Shown piece by piece: positions 37,451 to 50,300 of a stretch of DNA of 64,000 bases (the first letter of the stretch is position 1; each line of letters opens with the position of its first letter). This DNA comes from Anseranas semipalmata. Taxonomy: Eukaryota > Chordata > Aves > Anseriformes > Anseranatidae. The notes beneath the pieces are model-generated. The model did not search any database, was not told the origin of the DNA, and saw only the letters and a list, made by a program, of their open reading frames with translations. The stretch is taken from contig VXAA01004021.1 of assembly GCA_013399115.1 (NCBI GenBank), positions 62,820 to 126,819 on the forward strand, read 5' to 3'. The position numbers and the translations under genes were made by a program.

Positions 37451-39484
37451 ACTTCAGAATTTGTATTCCCACTTCTGTTCTAAAGGATGTAATCAAAGGC
37501 AAAAAGACTGAGATTGATTGTTCCCTTCAGCCTCACCTGGCAACTCACCTGCACTGCAGTAAAGGTCTCACTCGATGGTTATACCTCTCTCCTCTAATAG
37601 ACTTATTTATCTTTAGCTATACCTTGTTGTTTCATCACTAAACACACCTCCTTGTTGTCTCTCACTGTCAATAACTTAAGGTATCACATCGCACTCAGAG
37701 TCTCCCATGAGGGAGGTACTCTACAGTACCCCTGCCATGAGTACTGGGGAATGTGCTGAGATAGGCTGCTGAAGGACGACAGGGGCAGGTGGGTGTAGGA
37801 CACTTGTGGCTTAAATTGTTCTGGGGCTGAACAGCCTGGAGAGAGGGGTAGGGGTGTCCATGTGCATGTGTGTATGTGTGGGGGTGTTCCTAGGGAGCTC
37901 GTTGATGGTCAGCTTGAACATGGGTGCCATAGCTATCCCTGAGCTGGGTTTGGCCTGTCATTCCTTAGGCTGCAGGAATCTTAAGACTTTAAATCAATAA
38001 CTTTTTGTTCAATTACCTTCTCATTCAATTGTCAGGTGCAATTTCCAGTTAAAATAAACCCAATTTTGTGGTAATGGTATAGGATAATCAAAGCAGTTTG
38101 CTATCCCACATCAATCTCCTCCCTCCCTCTGCATCAACATAATCTGGACAGTTTGGGCCTGGTGCCACACTGTTTGTGCTGCCAAATGACATTTTTTCAC
38201 TGTCCCACACTTCTCTTTCACTAACAATAAGGTAGTTTTACTTGATCTCATTTAAGTATAGTATTGTTTTCCTGTCACTTCCACACATATGTAAAAAGAA
38301 GTTGTGTGGTGGAAAGGGATGTTGTGGTGACAAAGCAGAGAGGAAAAGGCAGCAGGAGGGTCCTGAGCACAAATTCAGGAGCTGGCCCAAGCACAGATAT
38401 TCAGAGTAAAGGCAGATCACTCCCATGAGTCCCTCCTACCTAAAGAAGCTTCTGCAGCACGACTGTAAAAGCAGTTAGAGGGGGGCTGACATAGGGGTTT
38501 GGAGTGCAGAAGGTCTGCGTGGCCTGGGGTCATCCTAGCAAGCTCTGTAGCACAGACGACCATTATATTGCGCAGCCCAGAGCTGCTGAGGTGTCTAGAA
38601 GCCGTTGGTTTGTATGGTGGGGCTGTCCTCACAGACACAAGTTTTAACATCTCTTTTTAACACATGTAGCAGAAGTTCATTCAGTTCAAAAGAAACCGAT
38701 GCTGACCACATCAAAACTTCAGTGATGACTGGCTGACTGTAGAATAATAGTAATAAATATGTTAATTACACTTCTTTGCAAGGTGAACAAGGGTCATCTA
38801 ACACTCATGAAAAGGTCACCTTGTGAGTTGGCTGAGAATGAGGAATTCTGACCTTTAAAACTGAATGTAGCCCTCTGAACACATTTGCTTTTGCTAGCCC
38901 TTGAACACCAAATAAACTCCCAATAAATGGACACTGGCTAAGGAAACAAAGAAATCCCAGGAATTAGCCTGCTGCCTTTCTCCCAAATAACCCCCTGTTA
39001 TCAAGAGAAGTGAGTGGTCTGGAAGAAAAATTGTTGATGTCTCTCTTCCCCGAAGGTACTTCAAACAGTAAATGAACACACAAGATCCCATGTTTATTTT
39101 CTTTTAAATATATTTTTGAAAATATTGTGTGATCCAAAATATGTGTTTTTCAATTTTGCCTGCCATAGCCCAGCCATGAGTGATGTATTTTATCCATATT
39201 CATAACAGTGTACAAACTTTCTATTCATAGCTCTCTCCACAGCATAAATTTTGGTGGGCATGCTGGAATTTCCTTGTGCGGCATATGGTAATCCTTTACC
39301 TGAGGGCTTGCTCCAAATAAATGTTTACATTCCTCTGACAGCTCACTTGAAATGTAAAGGAACAAGGTATGTGAGTCTTCCATTAAATAACTGACTGCAT
39401 TTACATGTTCAGGGAGGAAGGCACATAGCGTTCTTACACTAGACTGGTTGCAGGAATGTCCAACCTTGTTTCCTCTCATAAATA
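37451..39484. other. Unique non-coding stretch
   Basis: No gene is recognised. There is a TG-rich patch at 37859-37886 (GTGCATGTGTGTATGTGTG). Otherwise I see nothing. Confidence 0.5.
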
Positions 39485-39530
39485 TTTCATAATAGAAAAG
39501 ACCTTAAAAATATGCCAATTCAAACTGCGG
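39485..39530 (-). mobile_element. Possible old CR1 3'-end remnant
   Basis: AATAGAAAAGACCTTAAAAA followed by TATGCCAATTCAAAC resembles the reverse complement of a CR1 3' end (GAAAAGACCTTAAAGATCA-type block). The match is short and diverged, and it does not continue into the expected ORF2 region, so it may be a chance match. Confidence 0.35.
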
Positions 39531-42500
39531 ACTGACCCTTCCAGCTCCAGGCACCATAGCTAGGAGGGACTGAAATAAACACCGCAAGTAAGCAGTGCCT
39601 GCAGCGGGCAGTCATCTATGGAAACCACAACCTCCTCTTTGGTCCTGGGGACGATCGTTTCATTCGGAGGCTATTACAGGGAGAGCCGGCTGAAAGAGAG
39701 GGTGGTGGGTGGCAAGGGTCACACATCAAAGATGCCAAGGAAGGTGGAAAGAATCTGGAGAAAAACTTCCTAGTCTGGGATTTGGTTTTATTTTATTTCA
39801 CCCAGTTCAAGCAAATAACATTTTTTTACTTAGGCTGATGAAAGAATATCACAGCAATGAGGGATAAGCACACTGAAATAGTAAATAGGGTAAATGCCTA
39901 TATGCTGTGTATATATCTAATTACTGCAGTAAATGTGCTGCCATGTGTTTATTGGCATACCTGGTCTACTCATGCTCCTGTGAGTCCAGCTAGTCACATG
40001 GAGCTTTTTTAACCTTGTAATTATTATTCATATCATCAGGGCTATTCATTTGGCCAGTCGCCTTTCAGCTGCCACCAGGCTGAGGCTGGCCAGTTACCAA
40101 AATATCCCCAAGAGAAAGAGCAACACAGGAAATCAGGAGTTTGTTATTCTGCAGGAATCTAAACCCACAGTTTTCTCTGCTCATTCCTGCCCACCTTCCC
40201 TGGCAATTTAGCTCTAATAAGATATTCTTCAGCTGCCTTTGATATCCTTTACTGAGGGGACATGTTGTTTAGCCCCAGGAGGGAGTTAAAACACAGAGAC
40301 TCTTTCTCCTCCGTTACTCACATTCCAGCACTGTGAAATATCTCACGTTTCCCAGTAACAAGTCTTGTGTTTCCCATAACTGCTTGTCAAGAGGACCATA
40401 TTTTTTGCCGTTCCTCTTGATTGCTATCAAGACTACTTGCAGCCCTCTCTAAATGGACACAACAAGCTTGTGTAAACTGAACAGAAGTAGAATTAGTACT
40501 AGAGACTCACAATACCTCTCAAAAGCTGAGAAGTGCCTGACTGACAGCTTGTCTGAGACAATTAACATCTGATATGTGGCCAACATCCTTGCTTTAAATG
40601 AAGAAAAGCTTTGTGGAGGTTACTTGATTTACACTGGCATAAAACAAGGGGAAGTAAATGGACCCTAGCAAGTACTGTAAATTATAATAGCCACAATAAC
40701 AGTTTGTGATAAAAAGCTGCCTCTCTTCTGAGGAACAAAATTGCCTATGCAACCTTTAATTAAGCCGGGTTCTGAACGCTTTGTGGGCTAATTTTCTGCA
40801 TAGTCCCCAATTTATAATGTGGAAACCGAGGCAAGTATATGTGAAGTAAGTTGTCCAAGTGTCACAGAGGAAGTCAACGATAAAGCCAGGAATGGAAACA
40901 AAACAGACCATAATACAAATGTGCACAATTCCCACTGGAACCTTAGAGCCCATTTATTCAAGCCTAAATTTGACACTTACTTAATTGACTTAAGTCCTGT
41001 ACAAAACTACCCTTTGTCTACCAGTAATTTAAAAGTCAACCCATTGTTGGGAAGGCAGATATATTCATTAGGCAATTGATACAGCTGTGTTGAGTGTCTC
41101 AGCACACTTATTTGTTGAATTATGTTTACATACATCCTCTACTAATAGTTTTAGAAAAGTGTAGTAAGGACAGAACACTCTGTGTTCTTAATTAGAGTCA
41201 CAGCTATTACCAATCAGTTATCATTGCAAGCATACTTAAAATCAGATTTTTTAAAGCAAATGAATGATAATACCACATCTTAAAAAAAAAAAAAAAAAAA
41301 TCCATCAATGACTGTGATTTAGCTCATACCTGTGCTTAAACGTTCATTTCATGGATTACCAGAAAATATGACTTTTGCAGTCTCTGGAGACTATTTACAG
41401 TCAACACACAGAACTATATACACCAAAAATAATATAAGCCAACACCAAAATAGTTTGCAATTCTTGCTACAAAAGTCACTTTACTGTCAACATGCCCAGG
41501 AAATGTTCCTGAAGATATGAAGCTTTTTCAGCACACTTTTCAACTTGACTTACTTGGGGTTAATTTAAATAATGAAAGAGATGACCAAACGGAAATGTTC
41601 TTGCTATAAATAACTTTACCCCCTCATTCCAGAACTTAAAACCAAACACTGTCAGAAAAAAACAGTCCAGAAAATAAGGTGGCACATCATAAAAATGATG
41701 GTTTCTAATGTTTCTTGGGACCCAAACCACACAGGATTTATAAACTGACTTGACAATAAGGTATACGTCTTCCAGCTTAGGTAATAGCCTATGGAGAAGC
41801 CAGATGGGATTTCAAAGATGCTGGTACCTTGTACATACAGACACAGACAAGTACCTCAGAAAATAATATCTGTGGTTGCAAATACAGTCAGAGTGCATTG
41901 CAGAATTGTAAACTTGCATATAGTCTTTATCAAAGAGGTAGCTAGCTCTCTTGCTGTCTTTCTCCGCTAGATGAAAACAAGATTGACCTGTATTGGTACT
42001 CTTCAACAGCATCCCTCTTCATTCATCCCTGTCCAACTTTGACATCAAAGCCCCCCAGACTACCCTCGCAGTACGGCCCCAAGGTTGGCAGGTTGAGATT
42101 TTTAACTTTGTTATTTAATACTGTCGAAGATACAGATATTGCCATCTTAACATTTCAAACAAATTTTTCAATGGGATTTCCTAGCATTTGGAGAAGTTCC
42201 ACTCTGTTTAGCTAGAGAACTGCAAAATCTAACCACAGTCCTACATCAAACAGCTTCAAAAAATCATTGCAAAGGGGAAAACCCACACTTAAAATTGAGC
42301 TGTTGTGTTTCACTGCATCTTGGTTTCATATCCTCAGTGGAGATGTTGAGAGACATCTCCTAAATCACCAAGGTATTTCCAGGCATATTCCTGAAACAGG
42401 AAGGTTGCAGTATACTTCTCATCACACCATCAGTCTCATGCAGTTGATTCCACTGAAGTGGGATTCAGAGCCCTGTCATCCTACAACACTCCACTAGCAC

Positions 42501-44999
42501 ATGGACGATCTCACACATCTAATGCTTGCCTGCGTTATCACTAAGTCCCATTGGAACCACTCTTCAGGCCCCCACGCAACTTCCATGTGGCAGAAACCAA
42601 GTGAAAGGGCTGTCATTCATTGCACTCAGGAGATAAATCCACACCAGGGTATGCAGATAAAGGGAAAAACATGGCAATTGTCACAACACAATCGCACATA
42701 CAGCTGGCTGCACACTCTGCATCCTCAGCAGAGGGCCAGGTCATCCCTTGAGACACACAAGAAGCTGTGTAACAACGCATGGCGAAGAGTGACAAAATTG
42801 CATCACAGCTTACAAATTGTAAAGCAGCAAATCAAATAGTATCAGTGACATTAAAGGTGGAGAAAATAAGACGCTTGAATAATATATGCAAACATTTAAA
42901 GTTATGGCTCAATCATCACATTCTGAAGTCAAAAAATATTTAAATGTGCTGCATTCCTCCAAAACAGCAGTGGCAGCTCTTTGCACCCAAGTATTTCATT
43001 TGAGCTAGAGAGATGTTTAAGTCTATTAAAAAAATAAATTGTCTTTTCATTCTTCTTTAACAGAATGGAATTTTGCTCCACATGTTTTAAAGTATTTGCA
43101 AATCTATCTAAGTTTGAAAAAAACCACAAAACAGTATGTGAGATGTATAAAACCTCAAATTCCTTGAGGCTTGTTCATTTCCAAGTTAAGAAACCAAAAC
43201 ATTTGATGGTTACCAGAAAGAGGGCAATGTGCTTTTGTGCTGGTTACATCAAATATAATTTCCCATTGTCTGAAGAACAATTTTCTGTCAAGAGATCATT
43301 TTGACTGAGCTTTGGTTAGTAACAGACTTTTACTATTAAATCCAGTCCTGTTTACCACCATCAACCCCGTGGCAGACTGCGAACCACTTCCACTAGAGTC
43401 AATAGCTTTCTGTGAAGCCAGCAAACTCACTTTCACAGGTATCTCACGAAAACACACGATACACACACAGAGATTTGTTTCATATTGAAAAAATCCAAAC
43501 TTCTGCAATTCAAAATGTAATTGCTGAAGTTAATATCTTAGAAACTTTTTGGTTTGCTATATTTCAGCTTTTATTACAAAAATTTTGCTTGCTTTCAATT
43601 AGTTTTGAAATTAATGGGAGAAGCACATGACTAATTTAGTGGAGTATGGTTCCCTGTGAACCTCTAGACTCACACTGGGAAATGAAAAAGTGGTCCGAGG
43701 GGGTCTTAGTGCCTGGATGTCATATTATTTGTTGTGCGTTGGCTGACATATGGGCAGTACTGGGATTTTTGTAGTGCTGTTGCTCATTGTTATCAATATC
43801 ATTCCATTATCACTTGTACTTTGTTCCTAGCCCCCCCGTCAACAATCAAATGCTACTGGCAAATATAGAAGAAAAAGAGTGAGCTGATTGTGTTTTTCAT
43901 GCACTTTGAAGTTTTAAAAACTGTATAAGAGCCAGGAGTTCAGCTGATAAGCATCATTTAGAATACATTGAGCTATAAAAAACAACAACAAAAAATATTT
44001 ATGAATCAGATTTTGAGTGGTAATTTGGACCCTGAACTAAAGATAGGTGGCCACACCCACAGTAGCAAAGCTGTACATTCTGACAAGTAAAACTTGTGAG
44101 GTTTCAGCCAACAGGACCTTAAAACACCCAGCACTTCAGATGATATATGCTATATTCCTTTCAAAAAAAAAGTATCAGAAGTTAGTGCATTGCAGAATCA
44201 ATAAAAGAATAATTTAAAATGTATGAAAAGCTTGTAAGAACATTTGACCATTGCTGTTGTAGGTTTCATTTTACAGAAAGTGTGTCAGGAAAAGAAAGTT
44301 TCAAGCAATCCATGTGTTCAGATAATAAGTGAAATCTTGCAACTGAATCTGTTTAAGCACTTGGTTCTCAGCTAGATTACAGCTCGATTACTAGTCTATT
44401 GAGTGTTGGTGAATGTACAAGGTGGAAAGGCTGAGTTCAGAAAACACCATTTTGTTGGCCATTTTTACAGTGTGTATTTCAGAAGCATCATGCCAAAACC
44501 CCATGCACCAGATGTAGTGTTGTACCAGTATCCTGGAGCATCACACTATTTCCTCCTGTATGCCACAGCCTGTGTGCTAACTGAACTGCCAATGAAGAAG
44601 AAACATGTTAATGAAAAAAGAACAAAACAACAGAAACTGAAACAAACAAACAAACAAACAAAAAACATTGTTACAGTCTGCTTCAAGTGATTTCTCATCA
44701 TGTCTAGTCCTGCAACATTTGCAGACCCTCTTCACGCCGGCTGGACACTGGCAGCAGGTGGTCTTCATTCTGCCAGGCAGCTTCATCACAAACATCCTCT
44801 GCAGCTAAAGTCTTGTTGGTTATTCCTAAATTTACTCATCCTTCTTTGAGCTGGAGGACCGAGGTCAGGGATAAATAAAACACTGAGTCTCCTGTTGCGC
44901 ACTCTATGTTGTAGAAGCTTGCTGGCTGTGACACTCTGTTTTCTGGCATCAGCAAATGAAAGAATAATTCATCTTTTGTTTCCAATATTATTTTTTACC
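39531..44999. other. Unique non-coding stretch with candidate conserved elements
   Basis: No gene is recognised. At 39840-40640 the sequence is AT-rich but of high complexity and carries several homeodomain-type and E-box-type words (TCTAATTACTGC, CAGCTGCC, TGACAGCTTGTC, GACAATTAAC), which makes it a candidate enhancer cluster. An A20 run lies at 41281-41300 and a (CAAA)n microsatellite at 44640-44666. The open frames, the longest being 42501-42839, show no domain. Confidence 0.45.
44640..44666. repeat. (CAAA)n microsatellite
   Basis: About six AAAC/CAAA units running into a short A run. An ordinary simple repeat. Confidence 0.88.
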
Positions 45000-45161
45000 T
45001 CACAAGGATGCAGCAGCTCTTTTCAGGAGACCATGGATCATCTGAAGCATCATGTCCACAGATTCCAGCAGAGTACCTCCATGAAGACTGCCAGGAGCCA
45101 CCCCCCTGGGATTCAGCTGCTTCTCTTGTTCCAGGATCTGAACTGCCTCTTTCAGACACTC
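45000..45161 (-). other. Candidate coding exon with amphipathic helices (unassigned)
   Basis: On the minus strand a strong 3' splice site (TTAACTCTTCTCCTCAG) ends at 45162. An in-phase open frame of 53 codons follows and stops at TGA, 45002-45000. The peptide starts ECLKEAVQILEQEKQLN, has a loop NPRGVAPGSLHGG, and ends LLESVDMMLQMIHGLLKRAA, which reads as two amphipathic helices joined by a Gly/Pro loop. A donor-like GAGGTAAAA overlaps the stop, so it could be a last exon or an internal exon in another frame: the +2 frame is also open up to that donor. I do not recognise the family. An in-phase upstream exon is not evident. Confidence 0.25.
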
Positions 45162-46006
45162 CTGAGGAGAAGAGTTAAATATCAGCCTTCAATGCTGCTT
45201 TTCAAAGGCAGCCACATCATTACTCATTTTAAAGTAAACAACTCCTGCACTGCACAGGAGAATGAGCTAGGTGTTTCATGTACTATCTATAAATTGGTGG
45301 GTTTGTCTGTGTTCTCTAGTTTCTTTGTTTCTTATGGATAAAGGTCAGTAAAATACAAACAAACCTGATTTATTGTTATACACGTTGATGGCAAAATCAG
45401 TTTCCAACACATGCGTCATATAAAGGCCTTATCACCCCCTTCTATTTCAGCAGTATTTGACATGGTCACCCCTCTGTTGAAAATGATGAAGATAGGACAA
45501 GATATAATTTGAACAAAATTCTGTTCCACCAGTCTTATGGTTGCAGATCTACCATTTTCTTCCCCTTCCCTCAGATTTCTATTTTATTTTCCCTTTTCTT
45601 CTCTCTTCTTGCTCTAAGTTCTCTCCTTGTTTCTCTCTTTAATGATTCTTTGCAAAATTCTGCTTTTGTGCACTCTTCCTCAACCAAGATATCTCAGCAG
45701 GGTTATCTCTTCTTTTATCAGGAAGAAGCCAAAGAATGAGAGTGAAGGCTTATCTCTAATAGCCAATTAAAACAGTGAGCAGTTTAAATGGTTTGTAGAT
45801 CCTTTTCGTAGTTCATCCAGACCAGTACTGTGATCTGGTAGAAAAGAGAAGCTTCTGCAGACAACATTACTGGTGGTATTAATGATCTCATCTCCTCTGA
45901 CATAGGAAACACAACAGCTAGCGGTCAAGGTGGCTGGGACTAAGGAATGTACTGTACTTTTTAAACAGAAGAAGACCAAATGACCACACAGCCACTGCTG
46001 CTATTT

Positions 46007-46054
46007 GAGAGGGAAAAAAAAAAAAAAAAGAAAGAAAGAAAAGGAAAAAAAAAG
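46007..46054. repeat. A-rich purine tract
   Basis: Forty-eight purines: a long A run, GAAA units, then AAGG and another A run. On the minus strand it is a pyrimidine tract. No retrocopy is visible next to it. Confidence 0.85.
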
Positions 46055-47340
46055 CACTTTTGCTTGTTGTTGTGCACTAACTAGGGAACATACCATTTCT
46101 ATACACATTTATTTTAAGAGAGTGAAAATACCCCTGTGCCTTGTGACACTTTCAGTGTGAATTCAAAGTGAGTGATACAAACTATGGGGCTCATGGCCTG
46201 AAATCTCTGTTTTGTTCCAAGACATCCATCTCTGTTTGAGATACTTTTCTTCTGCAAAGTATTAGAAGGACCATCAGAGCATATACCCTTCTGCCTTCTT
46301 CACGCAGGACCATGCTTCTACAGGAGAAACCAATAGGATTCTTGATTCATGTCATGCAAGAGAGAATAAGTGAGAGCAGATTTAAACATAGTACTTTACT
46401 GAGTTACCTTAATAACTTCTCTGCTTTCTGAGACTTAAAAAGCAACACGTCAGGTCTGGATCACAGGAAAAATATGGTGCTGACATAAGATGCGGTAAAA
46501 GCATTTTTCCAGGCCCTGTGTTTTTCATGGGGAAGATTCACTGTGGCATAGTAGTGTTTCAGTCTCTCAATCGACTGATTTGTTGTTGTGGTGCTTATTT
46601 GCTTTGCTAAAGGAAATGCTTTAGCAGGGAGCGCACACACAGCCTGGCATAAAATGGAGAGTGCCCACATTCCTGACAATAACAGTTTACTTAGCTGTGT
46701 GGGGCAGGCTGTTTTCAGCTGGAGGTTCAGAGCACCCACTTTTTCCTGAAAAAGAGGAAATACAATAATACCATGGAGAATCATAGACTTCAGCTGCTTG
46801 ATTTCACCACCAGATATAAATTCCTCCAAAACAAAATACCTCAAAACATCCAGCCGGCAACAAGGCGTGCATTTATGCACTACTGTGGCAGGCTGTGGAT
46901 CATTCTTTCATGGTAATGTTGAGCCAGCTCATTATTACAAACCCAGGCACAGCAGCCTCACGTATCTGCTGGTCTTCAGGCTCTTACTATGGCATAAACT
47001 TTTTCTCCAAAAACTCTGCTTTACACTGCATAAGAGTTTTGCACATCATGCATCAAAACCCTAAGAGATCAGCTGAAGATATCTGCAGGGCTATGAGAGG
47101 CAGAAGGCTGGGATTGCTCAGCTGGGAGAGGAGAGAGGGTATGACTTAGGGTTATACAACCAGAAAGGCAGTGGAGAAAGTGAGGGAGAAGGTGTTCACC
47201 CAAAGTCTCCACTAGTAGAACAGGGTTCAGTCTAAAACAGGTAAAAGCAACTTTACAGAGCAGGCCGTACACTTCAGAAACACGCTGCTACGAGAGACAC
47301 AGTGAGGAGTCAGAGCAAACCTCCAGGTTAAAAAGGATTA

Positions 47341-47370
47341 GACAAAACAGGACAAAACAGAATCAAACAG
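47341..47370. repeat. 10-bp minisatellite, three units
   Basis: GACAAAACAG is repeated twice exactly and once with two changes (AATCAAACAG). Too short to be more than local slippage. Confidence 0.8.
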
Positions 47371-50300
47371 GTCTAAAAAAGATACCATTGGGACTGGGGA
47401 GGGTTGTACCCCCCAGTACAGACTGTGGGGATTGTATCCCCAATCCAACAGCTATTGTTTTACACAATTGTTAATTTTAACCCAGAAAAGCTAATCTCCC
47501 TGGGTTGCCTTCTTCTACACAGCAAGTCATGGGGGATCCTGTCATTCCCCAGGGACTCTCCAGTGAGCTCAAGGAGGCTGGCTCAGTCAGGCTGAAATTA
47601 ACTTCAGGTTCAACCTCTCCTCAGGTAAAGAAAAGTTAAGTTAATGAGCCCATGACAAATGTAAAAAAATCATATAGCAAACAAAGGAACCAACCCTCTG
47701 AACTTTTTTTTTTTTTTTAATAAAAACCGTGCAAAACCTGAAAGAATCAGTGCAATTTTTCCTCCCACCAAAAGTGTTGGACCATCCACTGACATAAAGG
47801 CAGAGTTCAGACACAGTGGCTCATCTACGTCTTTGTCCCCCTGTGGCAACAGGATTTGAGAAAATTACACTACTTCAGCAAAAATGGCCAGTACCCTGAG
47901 CCGGAATCTGCGCACTTTTGACTGCTGGGAAACATCGCTGTTAGTCCTGCTTCTGATGGTGAATGAGAATGAAGTGGACCATATTTTTTACATCAGTTTC
48001 AGGAATGAGATTATAGCTTTTGACTTGGAAATGACTTTCAATATTCATTTTGATCTGTTTCTTTGCCTTTATCAGGGCTAACCGCTTCAGCAGTCAGTCA
48101 TTGTTTTCCCCACTAAGCACACACCACAAATTATTTTGGTATAGTGAGTGCCTTTCAGTTATCTTTATTCACAGAAACCCCAAATTCTTTGATGAATGGT
48201 AATCCACGAGTCAGCTGCCTGTGAGGATGAAAGATAAACTCTTACTGGAAAGTGTACCATACATAATTATGACTCAGCCTGAAAAACAACAATATCTGCC
48301 TTGATGTTTTGATCTGTCAGCTCCACAGTGTAATGTTAACCAGTCTTGATAATCCAGGGCAATAACACAGACTGTCCCATTTCAAGTTTTCTTTGCAACA
48401 TTCTTTGCACCAGAACTGTCAAATTCATTGGCAGCTTCTGCTATAAAAATTACCCTTCTCTTGGATGAACTTTTGGGTCTTTGTGCCTTACCTGACCTCT
48501 AGTTAGCATGATTTATCACTGAGAGAGGAATCTTATTTCTAGCCTCAGAGTGTCCCTGGCTGCAAAGCATGGAAAAGGTACATATATAATTATATATACC
48601 CATGATACAATATACTTATATGTAAAAAAGATACCCATAACACAATAATGTATAGCAGTGATCTATGGAGGTAACCTCTCTTTTCACCCCTTACCTACTC
48701 TGCATGATTGTAGACTCCTCCCTAACGATGGGTACTATTAGATAGCAATGTTTGATAGAAAATAGTTTTGCTGATGTGGCACACTGTCCCTTCTGCTGGT
48801 CCTACAAGAGACTAAATCTTCATCCTCTTCCTCTGCAGATCCAGGTGTTTTGGGCCTTCCTTCCTCCCTAGGAAAGATTTTTCATATGGAAAGGCACTTT
48901 TTGTGTTTACTTCAGTTTTATTCTCACCAAGCTGTGGTGTGCAAAGTAGCCTATTGACTTTCTGCTTCATGCCTTGCTGCGAATCCAAGATTAGTACAGT
49001 TTGCTTGCTAATACTGAGATTTATTGATATAATGAATTTCATTAAGTTAGAATTCCAAGAAGTCTGCCTCACCGTTAAGAGGAAGTGGAAGAAGAAACAG
49101 CGTATGAAACTAAAAAACATTCTCTTGACTACTGTAGGTATAAACTGAAATTTTCATTGAAGCTAGTCACAAAAAGTCATCCAGAAAGGAACTAGAAGTG
49201 AAATTAGTCATCAGGTGAGTAAAGCCGTCTGGACTAAGTGCTCTTTGTATGTTACAACAATGTACACAGTTAGTTTAAAATAATGATCACCAGAAACCAA
49301 GACAAACATGACTTTGTATAAGTGTAAATGAAATAACACAAAAATAAAAAGAAAACTCAAAGATAAACACATCTGTTTTTCCAGTAGCCACCTCTTACTC
49401 TACAGCAACTCTTTCTTCTTCTGTTCCCTTGTCTTTCTTTAATTGAATTTTTAAAAAGCTAAAAGGACCAATATTAGCATATTCATCAGCCTGATCATAC
49501 ATTTTGCCTGCAGGAATTCCTAGGGTCACGTAAACAGTTTGCTGTTTCAGACAGCTTGTTCCCAGAATACGCTTCTTGACAACAGGAAACTCATTTAACA
49601 ATTGCATGTTGGCTGTGGACACGTACCTTCTTAGGCTGTAGCTGCACCAGCTGAAGAGGTTACTGAAGTGGCACCTTGTCCCCATACACTCATCACCTTC
49701 TATTTGTGGCCCCTAACCAACATCTGCCAAAATGGGATGAGTCAACATCAAGAATTTAAAGAATGGGCCACTGTTACAGCAGCTTATTTTAACTAAAACA
49801 AGTTATGGGAAATCACAGGAGAAGCCTGGCCAGCAGATCAGAGAGGGTGATAACTTCCAGCAGTGGAGGGAGGAGGAGGCTGGGGCACTTACTTTTTCAT
49901 TGGCACAGCTGCAGCTGGAAAAGAGCATACATCTGTAGACTTGCACAAATGCCAGCTTCAAGAGGAGATGAGAAACCCAGAGAAAATGCTGTATAGGCAT
50001 GTCAATGTACATGCAGCATGAAGCAAAACATCTTGGGCTTGTAGTGAAGTTACTCCACGCAAGACAGTGGGACCTCTGCCATTTATGTCTGTGGCAGAAG
50101 TATTTCTGAGTTCTCAGGCCGATTTGAGCTGTGTTAAATGAAAAGACAGTTTATCACAATTCATACGATGAGTATCAACTTGCTAAACTACATAATTAGA
50201 TCATGTGTCTGAGCCCTAAATTCTTACTTATGCACCTAAAGAAATAGATTGAATTTCATGAGCACTGGGAATCCAGGCATCTCCTGTTGACTTAGTCATT

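Noticed and set aside
46747..46880. An IL-10-family cytokine exon suggested by CCRLDVLRYFVLEEF.
   Set aside because: Only a loose resemblance in one helix. The downstream signature of the family (a GELD-type final helix) is absent, and the supposed intron between donor and acceptor would be only about 26 bp.
49640..49690. A minus-strand frame reads WGQGATSVTSS, like an immunoglobulin heavy-chain J segment.
   Set aside because: No recombination signal (heptamer CACTGTG and nonamer) precedes it, no donor of the right frame follows, and there are no V or D segments nearby. A short coincidence.
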